The notes under the pieces: model-generated
Told to the model about the DNA's origin: nothing
Seen by the model: the letters and a program-made list of their open reading frames with translations, nothing else
The model's database searches: none
Shown here: positions 36,485 to 48,300 of the stretch, in pieces
How the letters are laid out: every line of letters starts with the position of its first letter
Numbering within the stretch: the first letter of the stretch is position 1
Assembly: GCA_964007475.1 (NCBI GenBank)
Contig: OZ023273.1
Location: 47,679,525 to 47,743,524, forward strand
Direction: 5' to 3'
Length of the DNA stretch: 64,000 nt
From: Hybos culiciformis
Lineage: Eukaryota > Arthropoda > Insecta > Diptera > Hybotidae
Made by a program: the position numbers and the translations under genes

Positions 36485-37713
36485 TAACTTCGCTACACTT
36501 CAGATTAGCAACCATGAATTTCTTGGTTTGAAAATAGGTTGGCGAATGGGGTGACACACTTATAAAAGATGGTTTGGTTTGAAATAAAAAAAAAATTCTT
36601 TGTAAAATTAAAAAAAAATTCTTTGTAAAATAAAATTTTAATTTTTCGTAATAAAAAAATGGAAAATAAAAATAATATTCAATTTTTTTTTAAAAATATT
36701 TTAATTTATTTACTTTTTTGACAACCTACAATTTATTATTATATTTTTTATATCGAAGCATTTTAAAGTATGATTTTTTCTGTAAATTTTCTGCAAATTG
36801 ACAGGTTGTACCTTTTTTTTTTTGAAATGCAATAAAACTATGTAGTAAAATTTTTAGGTTTGTGTCCAACATACTTTCAAACCATGAAAAAAAAAAAAAA
36901 AATTTATATGGCAAACCAAGTACCAAACACAGAACGAACCCATTTTTTTCTGCAAAACATGGAATTCTGTGTTTGTAACCTGAAGTGTAGCGAAGATATA
37001 AAAAAAATAATAATAAATTGTAGGTTGTCAAAAAAGAAAATAAATTAAAATATTTTTAAAAAAAAATTGAATATTATTTGATACTTTTCCGTTAGCCGGG
37101 CGCTTTTTGCGGCGCAAAAAAATTTTACGGCGCAAATTTACGGCGCCAAAAATGTTAGTGAAAACTTATGGTAATTTAAAATGAATAGTTTTTTCGTGCA
37201 TCGGGGGATAGTTTTTTCGTGTATCAGAGCACCTTTTTTTTTTTTTTTTTTTTTTATTTTGCCTTGGCGCGCTTCGCGCAATGCGAATGGGACTGTTGTG
37301 CAGAAATTTACAGGATACCCGTCCCATTCGCAAAAAAAAAAAAAAAAAAAAAAAGGTGCCCTAGGGGATACACGAAAAAACTATTCATTTTAAATTACCA
37401 TAAGTTTTCACTAACATTTTTCGCGCCATACATGTGCGCCGTAAAATTTTTTTGCGCCGCAAAAAGCGACCGGCTAACGGAAAAGTACCTATTATTTTTA
37501 TTTTCAATTTTTTCTTTTAATTTAAAAAATTAATTTTTTTTTTAAATTACGAAAAAATAAAATTTTATTTTACAAAGAATTTTTTTTTAATTTTACAAAG
37601 AATTTTTTTTTAATTTCAAACCAGACCATCTTTTATAAGTGTGTCACCCCACTCGCCAACCTACTTTCAAACCAAGAAATTCATGGTTGCTAACCTGAAG
37701 TGTAGCGAAGTTA
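36485..37713. mobile_element. Large nested foldback transposon
   Basis: The outer ends are long inverted repeats of at least 100 bp. The left begins TAACTTCGCTACACTTCAG, then TTAGCAACCATGAATTTC. The right end (37610-37713) is the near-identical reverse complement. Inverted pairing continues inward: 36560-36690 with 37500-37610, and 37085-37230 with 37378-37495 (shared GTTAGCCGG, GCGCTTTTTGCGGCGCAAAA, TTAGTGAAAACTTATGG). The left arm is interrupted by a second, smaller foldback (36690-37085). The core has T and A tracts of about 20 bases around CGCTTCGCGC...GCGAATGGGAC, itself inverted (GTCCCATTCGC at 37320-37330). TA at both edges would fit a Tc1/mariner-type TA duplication. The short frames at 36726-37533 are products of the inverted repeats, not genes. 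Confidence 0.8.
36690..37085. mobile_element. Smaller foldback element inserted in the left arm of the larger one
   Basis: Arms around 36715-36760 (GACAACCTACAATTTATTAT) and 36990-37035 are inverted copies. The segment near 36978-36998 (CCTGAAGTGTAGCGAAG) also matches the terminal repeat of the host element, so it probably belongs to the same family. It sits where the host's left arm is interrupted relative to its right arm. Confidence 0.6.
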
Positions 37714-38184
37714 TAATATACATAGTTTAATATACCTATATATGTATTTACATATAAAATTTGTTCAACTTTTACAACGTTCACGGTTTCAGATTATCAC
37801 CTTTCATACAAAATTTATTTTTTTTCAATTTTAAATTATCATCGTTTAAATGGCTGTTGTGTTATGTCAAAATTCATCACCAAATATATAAGTTCGTTTA
37901 TGCTTGGTTTATGCTGTATTTTATATTCTTTGACAATAATTTGATCAGAATATTCTTTTTCTTTTGACAGCTACATAAACATAATATTCTTATTCGATAT
38001 TCAAACAGTTTAGGCGACTTTAATTGATTTCAGCCGTCGGTCTACAGACTTTTTTTTGTTTGATCAGCTGCAGTCATGAATTGCACTGGCAATTTTTTTC
38101 ATGTTTGCTAGCTGCGTTTAGAATATTTTTATTTATTTTATTTAAAAAGATCAATATCACCATCTTTCTATTTATCTTATATCG

Positions 38185-38204
38185 ATCTATCTATCTATCT
38201 ATCT
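38185..38204. repeat. (ATCT)5 microsatellite
   Basis: Five uninterrupted ATCT units. Confidence 0.9.
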
Positions 38205-38269
38205 GTATAAATAAAAAATTAAATGTGAATTAATTAAAATTAAAAAATAATTTACTAATCTCGCAAAAT

Positions 38270-38406
38270 TTTCTCAGCCATCATCATTCTTCAATCTGCA
38301 GCGGCAGCGGCTAAAAAAAATTGTCGGCGTCCAAACCAGTATTCGAATATTCACACCTACATCTTTTTTTAGAAAATGCTGCAAAAATTGCAAAAAAAAA
38401 AATTAG
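38270..38406 (+). promoter_or_regulatory. Candidate promoter and 5' non-coding exon of the ANKRD50-like gene
   Basis: This is the only GC-richer patch in the 2 kb upstream of the start codon (CAGCGGCAGCGGC, GTCGGCGTCC). It contains TCATTC at 38284-38289, which fits the arthropod initiator consensus TCAKTY, and a possible donor (AGAG then GTAGAA) at 38406/38407. Spliced to the acceptor at 39641 this would give a short non-coding first exon. No TATA box or DPE is convincing. Inferred from composition and position only. Confidence 0.25.
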
Positions 38407-39639
38407 AGGTAGAATAAAAAGTTAATCGAAAGAAAATATATCGAAAATTAAAAAAAAAATATTATATAGTTTTAAAAATAAATATTAAATTTTTCTTATT
38501 AATAAAATTAAATTAAATATTTTTTTTCTGAAACTTTATGTTCAAAACATTTCGAAATAATAAAAGAAATGTTAAAATTAAGAAAACAAACTTTAATTTA
38601 TTTAACTTAAAAAATTAAGATTTTTCTTGTATTTACATAAAAAAAAAAAAGGGTGAAAAATTAAATAATTTTTTTATATCAATTTATAAATTAATAAATT
38701 TTTTTAATTTTCAAAATTTAAGAATGTTTTTTCTTTTTTTTAATTAAAAATCTCATAACTTTTATTTAAAAAAAAATAAAATAAATAGAAGAAAAAAAAA
38801 TTAAGAAAATAAAGAAAATTAATATTTTTAAAACAAAATGGAAAAATCAATAAAAAAATTTTAAAGTAGGTGGAAGTGGAAGAAGTAGAATGATAAAGAA
38901 AAATTTAGTCCTTTTTAATTTTCCAAAATGAAAATTTTAATATTATTTTTTGAGAACCAGACTATAATTTTTTGAGCATTTTGAGAAAAAAAACTCAGAA
39001 TATTTGACGTTTTCATTTATAATTAAATTTTTTTTTTTCATTTGTTTTGCTCTGCTAGCTAACTACCCATTAACCATTAGGTGTATTTTTTTTTTCCAAA
39101 AGCCAATTATTGTCTGCATGGTGCATCCATTTTTTTAATGCTTTTTTTTAAACTGACAACTTTCTTAAAAATCAATAGATGTCACACAGAGACAAAATGT
39201 TTCCAAATATTAATCACAAGAATTAAAATAAGAGAAACATTTATACTTCCTGTCCTACTTTTAGAACATTTATAAAAGCACAGAATAGTTGTAGCCCACT
39301 ACTTCCTACTTATCTAGGTCCTACCCACATCTATCTAAATAAGTTTCCTGTCTTTGAGGAAGAAGTAATAAATTTAGGACTTAAGTAATAAATTTAAGAC
39401 TTAAGTGAATCACGAAATGTTCCGGAATGAACCAAAAAAAATGTAGAAAAAAACAATTTTTTTTTGTTGGGAATTCTTTGACCATAATCAAGGTACCTAC
39501 CTACCGATAGACCCCTTTTCTAAAATAAGGTTCCTACCTACCTACTTACCTAAAACAAGATTACAGAACAAAATATCTAACTACCCACCTAAACTAATAA
39601 ATAAATCACCTTTCCAATAATGTTTTCTTTTCTATTTTA

Positions 39640-39641
39640 AG
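39640..39641 (+). promoter_or_regulatory. Candidate 3' splice site of the 5' UTR
   Basis: A pyrimidine-rich run (TTTTCTTTTCTATTTTAAG) ends in AG at 39640-39641, 130 bases upstream of the start codon. This suggests an intron in the 5' UTR. The paired donor is uncertain. Confidence 0.35.
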
Positions 39642-39771
39642 GTTTTCGTTAATTAAACATTACTCATTATAATCAGATGGCCTATTTGAGTTTTATTTTA
39701 CTAAACAATGATTCATAAGTGATAAATATTATGTTGTATTATAACAAATTTTTTTAAAGCCTAATAAAATC

Positions 39772-42352
39772 ATGTCAAAAAACTCAGGAAATGATAATAC
39801 TCGTAATGATATCTACGAAAATTTGCCATGTCAAGCCATGTATAATAATCAAGTTCGGAAAATAAAAAATACCGAAAATGATTCGATTTCATTTAAGGGT
39901 GGTTCAAATGAACAACAACAACAAATGGTACAAGAAAAAGTAACATTATCATCAAATGTTACGAAGCAACAAAAACAACAGCAGCAGCAGCAACAACAAC
40001 AACAGCAGCAGCCGCAGCAGCAGCAGCAGCAACAACATCAATCGAATTCAACAAATTTAGCAAAAGAACTTTTATATGCAACACCATTAAGAAAATCTGA
40101 TCGTGGAAATAGATTTACAGCAAAATTAAAATGTGAAATATCAATGGAAGCAGCAGCAGATAAAAAAGTTTCCAATGACAAAATATCAAATTTGGAAAGT
40201 AAATTAAATAATAAAGATATAAATAATCTTTTTAAAAGCAATAACGATAGAAATTTATTAATAACTAATTTATTAGCGAATGAAGAACAAGATCGACGTC
40301 TATTAAATTTTTTAAAAGACACAGGGCAATCTCAAAAGAAAGTTGATATTCAAAATAATAGTAGTCTTACAAATTTAATTACATCTGATGGCAATTCAAA
40401 AGATTGTCCCAATTCAAGTTTCTCATTTTTGGCACGTGAAGAACATTTTGCAAATTTGGTGCAACAAAATTTTCAAAATGAAATTTCAACAGATAGAATT
40501 ATTCAACATGCTGATTTCAAGGAATCTAATAATGCTGAAAGCCAAATAAATGTGCAATTATGTAATGATTCTGCAGATGCTAAAAATTTGGAAGTATTAA
40601 TGGATAAGAAACAATCTCCGGATAAAGAAGTTCACGGATTCATTACATCAAGTTTAATACACCGTAGTTTGGGTTCAGTTTTAATTAATCGAGAATGGGT
40701 ATTGAAAAAAATTGCCCTATGTTTGGAACAACGAACAGCCTCAGTTAGTGGTACCAAAAAACCACATTCTTTCACAACAAAAACAAAATCAGAAATATCA
40801 GCGTCAAATTTTTTACCACGCCCACAAACGTCATCTAATCCAACTTATCATGGATGTTTAGTTTTAGGATCAAACGGTTCGGGAAAAACTTCAATATGTC
40901 AAGCAATGATGAATGGAAATTCTGGTACTAAGGGAATTTTGAATAGAAAATTGTTAGCTTGCTATTTAGTTAACTCTCAAAATCCAGACTGTCATAGCTT
41001 AAGTTTATTTATACGTTCAATAGTTTTGCAAATATTAAGTCATTCAAGTTTTAATGTAAAATCATCAATAGACAAAGTCAATTCTAATGAAAGAACACCA
41101 ATTAATAAAAAAGATACAGACGACGAGCTTATAATTAACGAAAAATTTAATATTAACGTAGCAGAAGAATTATTGATAGCTGAACTAAAATTAAGTATGG
41201 AAGATGAGAAAGCAAAAGAATCTAAGACTGAAAAAATTATATCAGAAATTGATAATACAGGTTGTACTTCGAATAGTGATTTGAAGAAAAATAATGAATC
41301 TATAGAATTGTCAACTGAAAGTAATTTAAAACCAATGGAATCAGAAATTTCAAAGAAAAAATCTATTGTTAGGCAAAAATCAGCACCATCGCCTGAAATG
41401 AGCTCAGAAACAAAGGCTGAGGATGAAAAAAACTTATATTCAACTCATCCTCCTAAATCGGCAAAATCTGAGAAAGTTGAACAGCTAAAAAATAAGGAAA
41501 ATTTTGAAACTACACAGAGCAATAAGAATGTAAAATCTTCTAGTCCAGTGAAAAAATCAAAAATTCCAATAGCTAAACGTTCTGCATCAATTCCATCATC
41601 TTCCTCGACATGCCCCGTAGAAAAAGAGCTTAGCGTTATCCAACAAGGAGGTGGAGAGGATATCGCCGATGTAATTGGAGAAGAATTGAAAATTGAAATT
41701 GAAGCTGCAATAAAAGATGATGAAGAATCTCCGAAAGAGAAAGAACATAGCAATTCATTTAATGAAAATGTTACGGAACAGAAAACTGAAAGCATTCATA
41801 TACCCCAAAAAACAGATTCATCCGATCACAAAAATGAGATTAAACCAACAACTGCTGGTGTCATTCCACCACCGAAACAAAAATCTTGTCGTACCATAAT
41901 AGCTGATAGCTACTATGAAATGCTAATAAGCAATCCTGAGATATTTGAATATTTAAGTGTAGACCAAATTGAGAAAAATCCAGATGAATGTTTTAAGAAA
42001 GCATTATTATTTCCATTATTAGAGTTAACACCGCCACGAACAACATTACTGCTGTTAATTGATTCAATTGATGAAAATTATATAAATGAAGGAAATCTTA
42101 TTTCAACATTAAAAACCAGGAACACTTTACAGCAACAGCAAAAAAGTCAAAATATAGCTGAGTTATTATCAAATCATATTAATTTGTTTCCAAAGTGGTT
42201 ATTTTTAGTTTGCACAGCAAAAAAGCAGGCAAAACCCGTTACTAAAATGTTCTCTGGTTTTAAGAAAATAACTCTTGATGATTTAAGAAAATCTCATGTT
42301 GTGAAAGATGTTCAAGAATATATTATTAATCGACTGAATGTTGATTTTAAAG
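39772..42352 (+). CDS. ANKRD50: ANKRD50-like exon 1: N-terminus and first part of P-loop domain
   Basis: Codes for residues 1-860 plus one base. It contains the polyQ tract, the REW-headed P-loop domain with Walker A at 366-373, the long Lys/Glu/Ser-rich linker and the Walker B-like strand (D764, D767, E768). The frame stays open 24 codons into the intron before a stop. The donor AAAG|GTAAAT is preferred because reading across to exon 2 restores the family sequence (DFKGTINLTKETIESL). Confidence 0.93.
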
Positions 42353-45300
42353 GTAAATATTTAATTTTGAAATTTAATTTAAAAGATTTCCTTAAAAATT
42401 GGGATAGGACAAAATTTTATATTTGATTGCCCTTCACATAAATAGCGTTAATGTGATATTTTTTATTCTCATTTAGGTACAATCAATTTGACGAAAGAAA
42501 CAATTGAATCATTACACCAATTATATATTAAATCAAATGGTTGCATTTTATATTTGGAGAAAGTATTGAATGGTATTAAAGAAAATTTTTTCTCATTTCG
42601 TGAAATAAAATTAATTCCATGCACATTGAATGGATTATATTTATATATATGTCAAAAATCATTTAACAAGAAACAATATTCAAAAATCAGACCAATTTTG
42701 AATATATTGCTTGCATCAACGGGCTTTGTTGATCGCATGTTTTTGTATAATTGCTTGAGAACACATAATTATCAAATAAGTGTCGATGAATTCGAGAAAC
42801 GTTTGGAATTAATGAAAAACATATTAATATTTGATGGATCATATAAAATAAAATTATTTCATAATAGTTTCGCCGATTGGTTGGTCGATGTTAAATTCGC
42901 TACAAAAAAATTCATTTGTGATGTTAATCAAGGACATGTATTTATTTCAATGTATTACTTGTTAATAAGTGACCAATTATGTGCTAACAAAGTTAGAGTA
43001 TTTATTTATCATTTGATTAAATGTGGTGAAAGCTTAACAATTAAAAATATTAATTTAGATTTAATTTTAATTCTGTTAGAATCAAAAATAAATCTTATTG
43101 ATTGTTGTTATACAAATCAATTAAATTGTTGTAAAATATGCGAATTAGAATATCGTAATGATTCTAATTTCTTGCCAAAAACTAAAGATATGATCAAAAA
43201 ATTTTTATCAAATGATTTAATTCAACAATTTAGTACGTTGCTTTGTGATTTTTTTAAGCCTAATCTACCAACAGATGGAAAAATATTGAAATTAATAATT
43301 GAAACATCAATAAATAATGCAGACTCTCAGGTAAGCTGTAGTTTAAATAATTAGTCTAATCAGTTTGAATTAGAGTCTTTATTCGTATTTATTAGTTTTG
43401 AGATTCGTATTAACATTTCAACCTCTTTTTAACCGACATATAATTTAATTACAAAAGAATTTTAATTGACTTTACATCCTGGCTGTATAAAATAAAACAG
43501 ATATATTTTATTGTAACTATTAAGTAAAATTATTGTTCTAATTTCTATGTATTTCTAAATTTAATCATAAAAGAATTTTAATTGATTTTACATAAGATAT
43601 TGTATTCTATTAACTAAAATAATTGTTTTCATTTCTATGTATTTCTAAACTTAAAGAATCGATATCCTCGATAATGTATATCTAAATTTATTTACAAAAG
43701 AATTTTAATTGATTTAACATAGGATATTTTAATTCTATTAACTAAATTTATTGTTTTTATTTCTAAATTTAAGGACTTGAATTCATTAAAATGTTTACAT
43801 CAAATAAAATTAAATTTAAATTTTTATTTCATGTCCTTTAATAACTATATTTTTAGGCATCATGTGATTCATCAGTTATGTCACCAGAGTTATCAGATAA
43901 ATCAGCTAATTTAGATTTTGAACTAGCTGACTTATTATTGTCAAGTGAAAAAACGTGCTTAGAAGAGATAAACAGGCCTAAATCATCATCAGATAAATCA
44001 ACTACGGATCAAAGAAATCTTACAGAAAGTCAAGAAGACAATGCAAGCACTTTGCATCAATTTTCGGACTGTCATGGAATCGAAATGCACAAAGGAAAAG
44101 CATTGATTCACATTTTAGCGAATGATGGTTCTCATCATTTGCTTGAGAGAGCTTTGAACGCTTGCAAGGGACCAATTGATTTAGAAATCGAAGATTATAA
44201 TGGCCAAACCGCTTTGAATATAGCTGCACGTAATGGCCATTTAGAAGTTGTCAAATTATTGTTGAATTTCATTCAATCCATGAATGACGGAAGTGGAAGA
44301 ATAAAACGTGTTGACGTTAATCATGCTGATCGTGATGGATGGACTCCTTTGAGATCAGCGTCTTGGGGTGGTCATACTGAAATTGTGAAATTGCTTATTT
44401 CCAATCCAGAATGTAAAATTGATTTGGCAGATAAAGAAGGTCGCACGGCATTACGCGCAGCTGCTTGGAGTGGGCATGAAGATATTTTGAAATTTTTAAT
44501 AGATGCAGGAGCTGATGTTAATTCAGTTGATAGGCAAGGCAGGACATCATTAATTGCCGCTTCTTATATGGGGCATTATGATATTGTCGAAATTTTATTA
44601 GAAAATGGTGCAAATGTTAATCATTTGGATTTGGATGGACGCAGTGCACTTTGTGTTGCTGCATTATGTGGATCATCCGGTTATAGTAAAGTTATTTCGA
44701 CGCTTTTAGAGCATGGAGCACATACTGATCAACTGGACAACGATGGTATGAGTCCACTATTGGTGAGCTCATTTGAAGGCAATGCAGAAGTGTGTGAGCT
44801 TCTTTTAGAGAACGGTGCGGATCCAGATTTGGCTGATTTTATGGGCAGAACTCCTTTGTGGGCAGCTTGCACTGCTGGTCATGCAAATGTTGTTAAATTA
44901 CTGCTTTTTTGGGGGTGTGGTATCGATTGCATGGATTCTGAGGGACGAACGGTTTTAAGTATAGCTGCTGCTCAGGGTAATACTGACACAGTGCGGCAGT
45001 TATTAGACAGAGGCTTAGATGAAACACATCGTGATAATATTGGTTGGACTCCTTTACATTATGCGTCATTTGAAGGCTTTCATGAAATTTGTCTTCAGTT
45101 ACTGGAGTCGGGTGCAAAAATTGACGAATGTGATAATGAAGGGAAAACAGGTTTACATTTAGCTGCACAAGAAGGTCGTCAAAAGTGCATTCAAACTATG
45201 TTAGAAATACATAATTCTTTTATTGACAAAAAAGCACACGACGGTAAAACAGCTTTTCGTTTAGCATGTTTGGAAGGGCACTTAGATTGCGTACAAACGT

Positions 45301-48300
45301 TGCTTAATTTTGGATGTGATGTTAATACGAAAGATGCAGATTCACGAACTACTCTGTATGTCTTGGCGCTGGAAAACAAACTAGAAGTTGCAAAATATCT
45401 CTTAAGTGTTAGCGATGTAGATGTTAATATTCCAGATGCCGAAGGTCGAACACCATTGCACGTCACAAGTTGGCAGGGATATGTTGAAATGGTCAAATTA
45501 TTAATAACAATGGGTAAGAAAATTAAATTAAAGCTATATATTTGTTTTTACATGAAAGGTTCCTGTATATATTAATACTTAAAAAAAAATTTGTGTGGAA
45601 AAACACAATTATCTTGAAAGAATATGTTAATGTAGATATTTTATAATTTTCAATCGTGTTTTATTTCAAATACATAGGAATCATAATAATGTAGTTAATA
45701 TACCTTTTTTTTACAGGTAACGCGAATGTAAATTCAATGGATTTGGAATTACGTCCTCCATTACATAGTTGCGCGTGGCAAGGAAATAATGAAGTTATGG
45801 AAATATTATTATACTTTGGAGCAGTACCAGACCATGCATGTAAACAAGGAGCTACTGCATTAGGTACGAATAGAATTTAAATTATTTGAAAGTTCAATTT
45901 TAATTTATTTTAATTCAATTTCAATTGATAAAAGAAATATTATGACATTATGAAATTTTTGTGTTTTAGGTATAAGTGCCCAAGAAGGTCACGAAAAATG
46001 TGTTTCAATTCTTTTGAAATATGGGGCGAATCCATATAAATCAGACCATTGTGGAAGAACTCCAATCAAGCTGGCTGCTAAATCTAATCGGCACAACATT
46101 TTGAAAATTTTTGAAACTTATGCTAAAAGTAATCAAACATTTTTTTCTAGAATTATACTTGTTGTAGTATAACATAATAGTATAACATAATAGTATATTC
46201 GAACACCGAATCTGGAATAATTTATAAAATTTATTCTAAATTATTATTTTCAGCCGACGAATCCAATTTGGAGCATCAAAAATTACACACGAATATATTA
46301 CGTTCACCAGATCAACCAGTGAGTCAAGGTTTTCTAAGACATCACCAAAATCATTCATTAACAAATAATAACATTCAATCACAAAGTTCTTCAAGCGCTC
46401 TAAATGCTTTGAATTCGACTCACAGCAGTAATTTTTACGAAAATACAATGCAATCAGATAACAGCAGCTTACACAAGCGTAAGAGTGTGATTTCTAGTCA
46501 GTCGACTGGCAGTAGTAATGATGTAAGAAACTTCAAATATTTTTTTGCTACAAAATTTGCAGATTCGCTTTAATTTTATTTCTGTCAATTGCATAAGGAA
46601 TGACTTGCTTTGTTATTTTCAACCAACGTAAAATATGTTTTTTTTTTTAAATAGCATAGGTATACAAATCAAATAAGTTCATACAACGACGAATAAGTTC
46701 ATACATTTATTTTGCTATAATAATACTTAGTCTTTAGGAAAAAAAAATTCGTTGCAAAACTAGCAAAACTACTAAGTACTTTTTATATAAAACAATTGTT
46801 TTATGAATCAAATTTGTACAGATTATGTTGTCAAGGTATCATACAACTCAATAGAGCTTTGTTTTCTTAAATCTAAATATATTCGGATATTCGGATTATG
46901 AAAAGATTCATGACTGCAAGTCCTTATAAATTTATTCTTTATTCCCTTTTACAAATAATCATAACGCAAAGTAATTTTAGGTCCCACGTTTTTAAGGCTT
47001 CAAATCAATTTACTTTTTGTCGCAAAGATGTTTCGACACCCGTCAAATAATCACATCAGGAATTATTCTTACAATTGTATAAACTTGATTTTATTATTTT
47101 TTTTAGCAAGCTCCGTTGTCATTCACTCAGCAACTTCAACGTCATACTAAATTAAATTCTCGAAGCAATTCATTTGTTCAGAATGCAGTTATAACTAACA
47201 AATATTCAAGAAATCAGAGACACTCACAAGTTTTATCTCAGCTAAATGAGCATCAAAATAATTGTAAGTATTTGTATTTGTAAATGATTAAACTAATAAA
47301 CTTTTTTTGAGGTCACAATTATTATCAACTCGTACACGAATTTGTCTGTTTATATATTTCTTTACTATTTTCGACACTCTCGTAGACCCACTTTTCGTCA
47401 TCACAGCGAGCTAAAATTTGGCACACAGGTTAATGTCGCGTGACAAACGAATCTATCAAAATTTGAACCGGAAATTTCCATGGAAAATTCGGAAAATCGG
47501 GAAAAATCATTTGAAAATTTGGTACAAATTTGATTAGTGATAAATCCGTTTGAGGAAAAATGCAGAGTTTCATGAATTTTCTGACTTTTCCGGAAAATTT
47601 TCCGGTAAAAAAGTTTTCTTAATTATGCAGGATCAAGTTCCCTATCAACTGGCATCATTACTTTCTCTCCGACAATGGTGAAAACTTACAGAAAAAATCG
47701 ATGAAAATTCATGTAAAACACTTTTCCGGAGTTTTTCCGACCAAGGAAGTGTTTGAGCGTTTTGCAACCTGAGACAACGTTGTAGAGCGAAATGAGTTGC
47801 ATAAAGTTGCTTTTGTGGAAAACTCCATGGAAAACCCGAATAAGGGGAAAAATCATCGGAAAAATTTTCATCGATATGATTAGTCATAAAAATGTTTTAA
47901 AACATCTCCATGCAGCACATAATAACAATTAAGTTAACGTGAAAATGGCAGAAAATAAAAATAAGTAAAAAACGAGTTTTCAAAAAAACTGAGGCCAGGC
48001 CGCATGAAAAAGTAGAAAATAACTTTTTCTTCACACAGAGAGGTGGACTCAGATTTTTTTGATTGGGCAGATTTTTTGATTGGGGAAAATAATATGTTAT
48101 TTTATCTTATTCAATCAATCTTTTTACTTGGAGATCAGGTATTTAGTAAGTGCGTCGTTAGGCCGTTTGATTAATTTAAGAAAACGTAAAAAGCTTGGAA
48201 TATTTCATAAAAAACACATACCTATCCACTTAAAAGCCCATTAAATAAGAGAATATTTTTTTTTTTTTTACAATAACTAACACTGTTTTCAAAAATATTG

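Larger units (their letters stand above)
37714..39641. other. Upstream region of the ANKRD50-like gene
   Basis: Non-coding. It includes an (ATCT)5 microsatellite (38185-38204), a GC-richer patch at 38270-38350, A/T-run-dense sequence from 38390 to 39040, and CTACC-rich simple sequence between 39290 and 39600. Short open frames (37761-37967, 38024-38233, 39081-39275) look like translated A/T tracts. Confidence 0.5.

Noticed and set aside
37181..37533. Two overlapping plus-strand frames with poly-Phe and poly-Lys segments
   Set aside because: They are translations of the T and A tracts and inverted arms of the foldback element.
44893..45496. Antisense frames within the ankyrin exon, and similar antisense frames at 40038-40322 and 41445-41795
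   Set aside because: They are shadows of the strongly coding plus strand.
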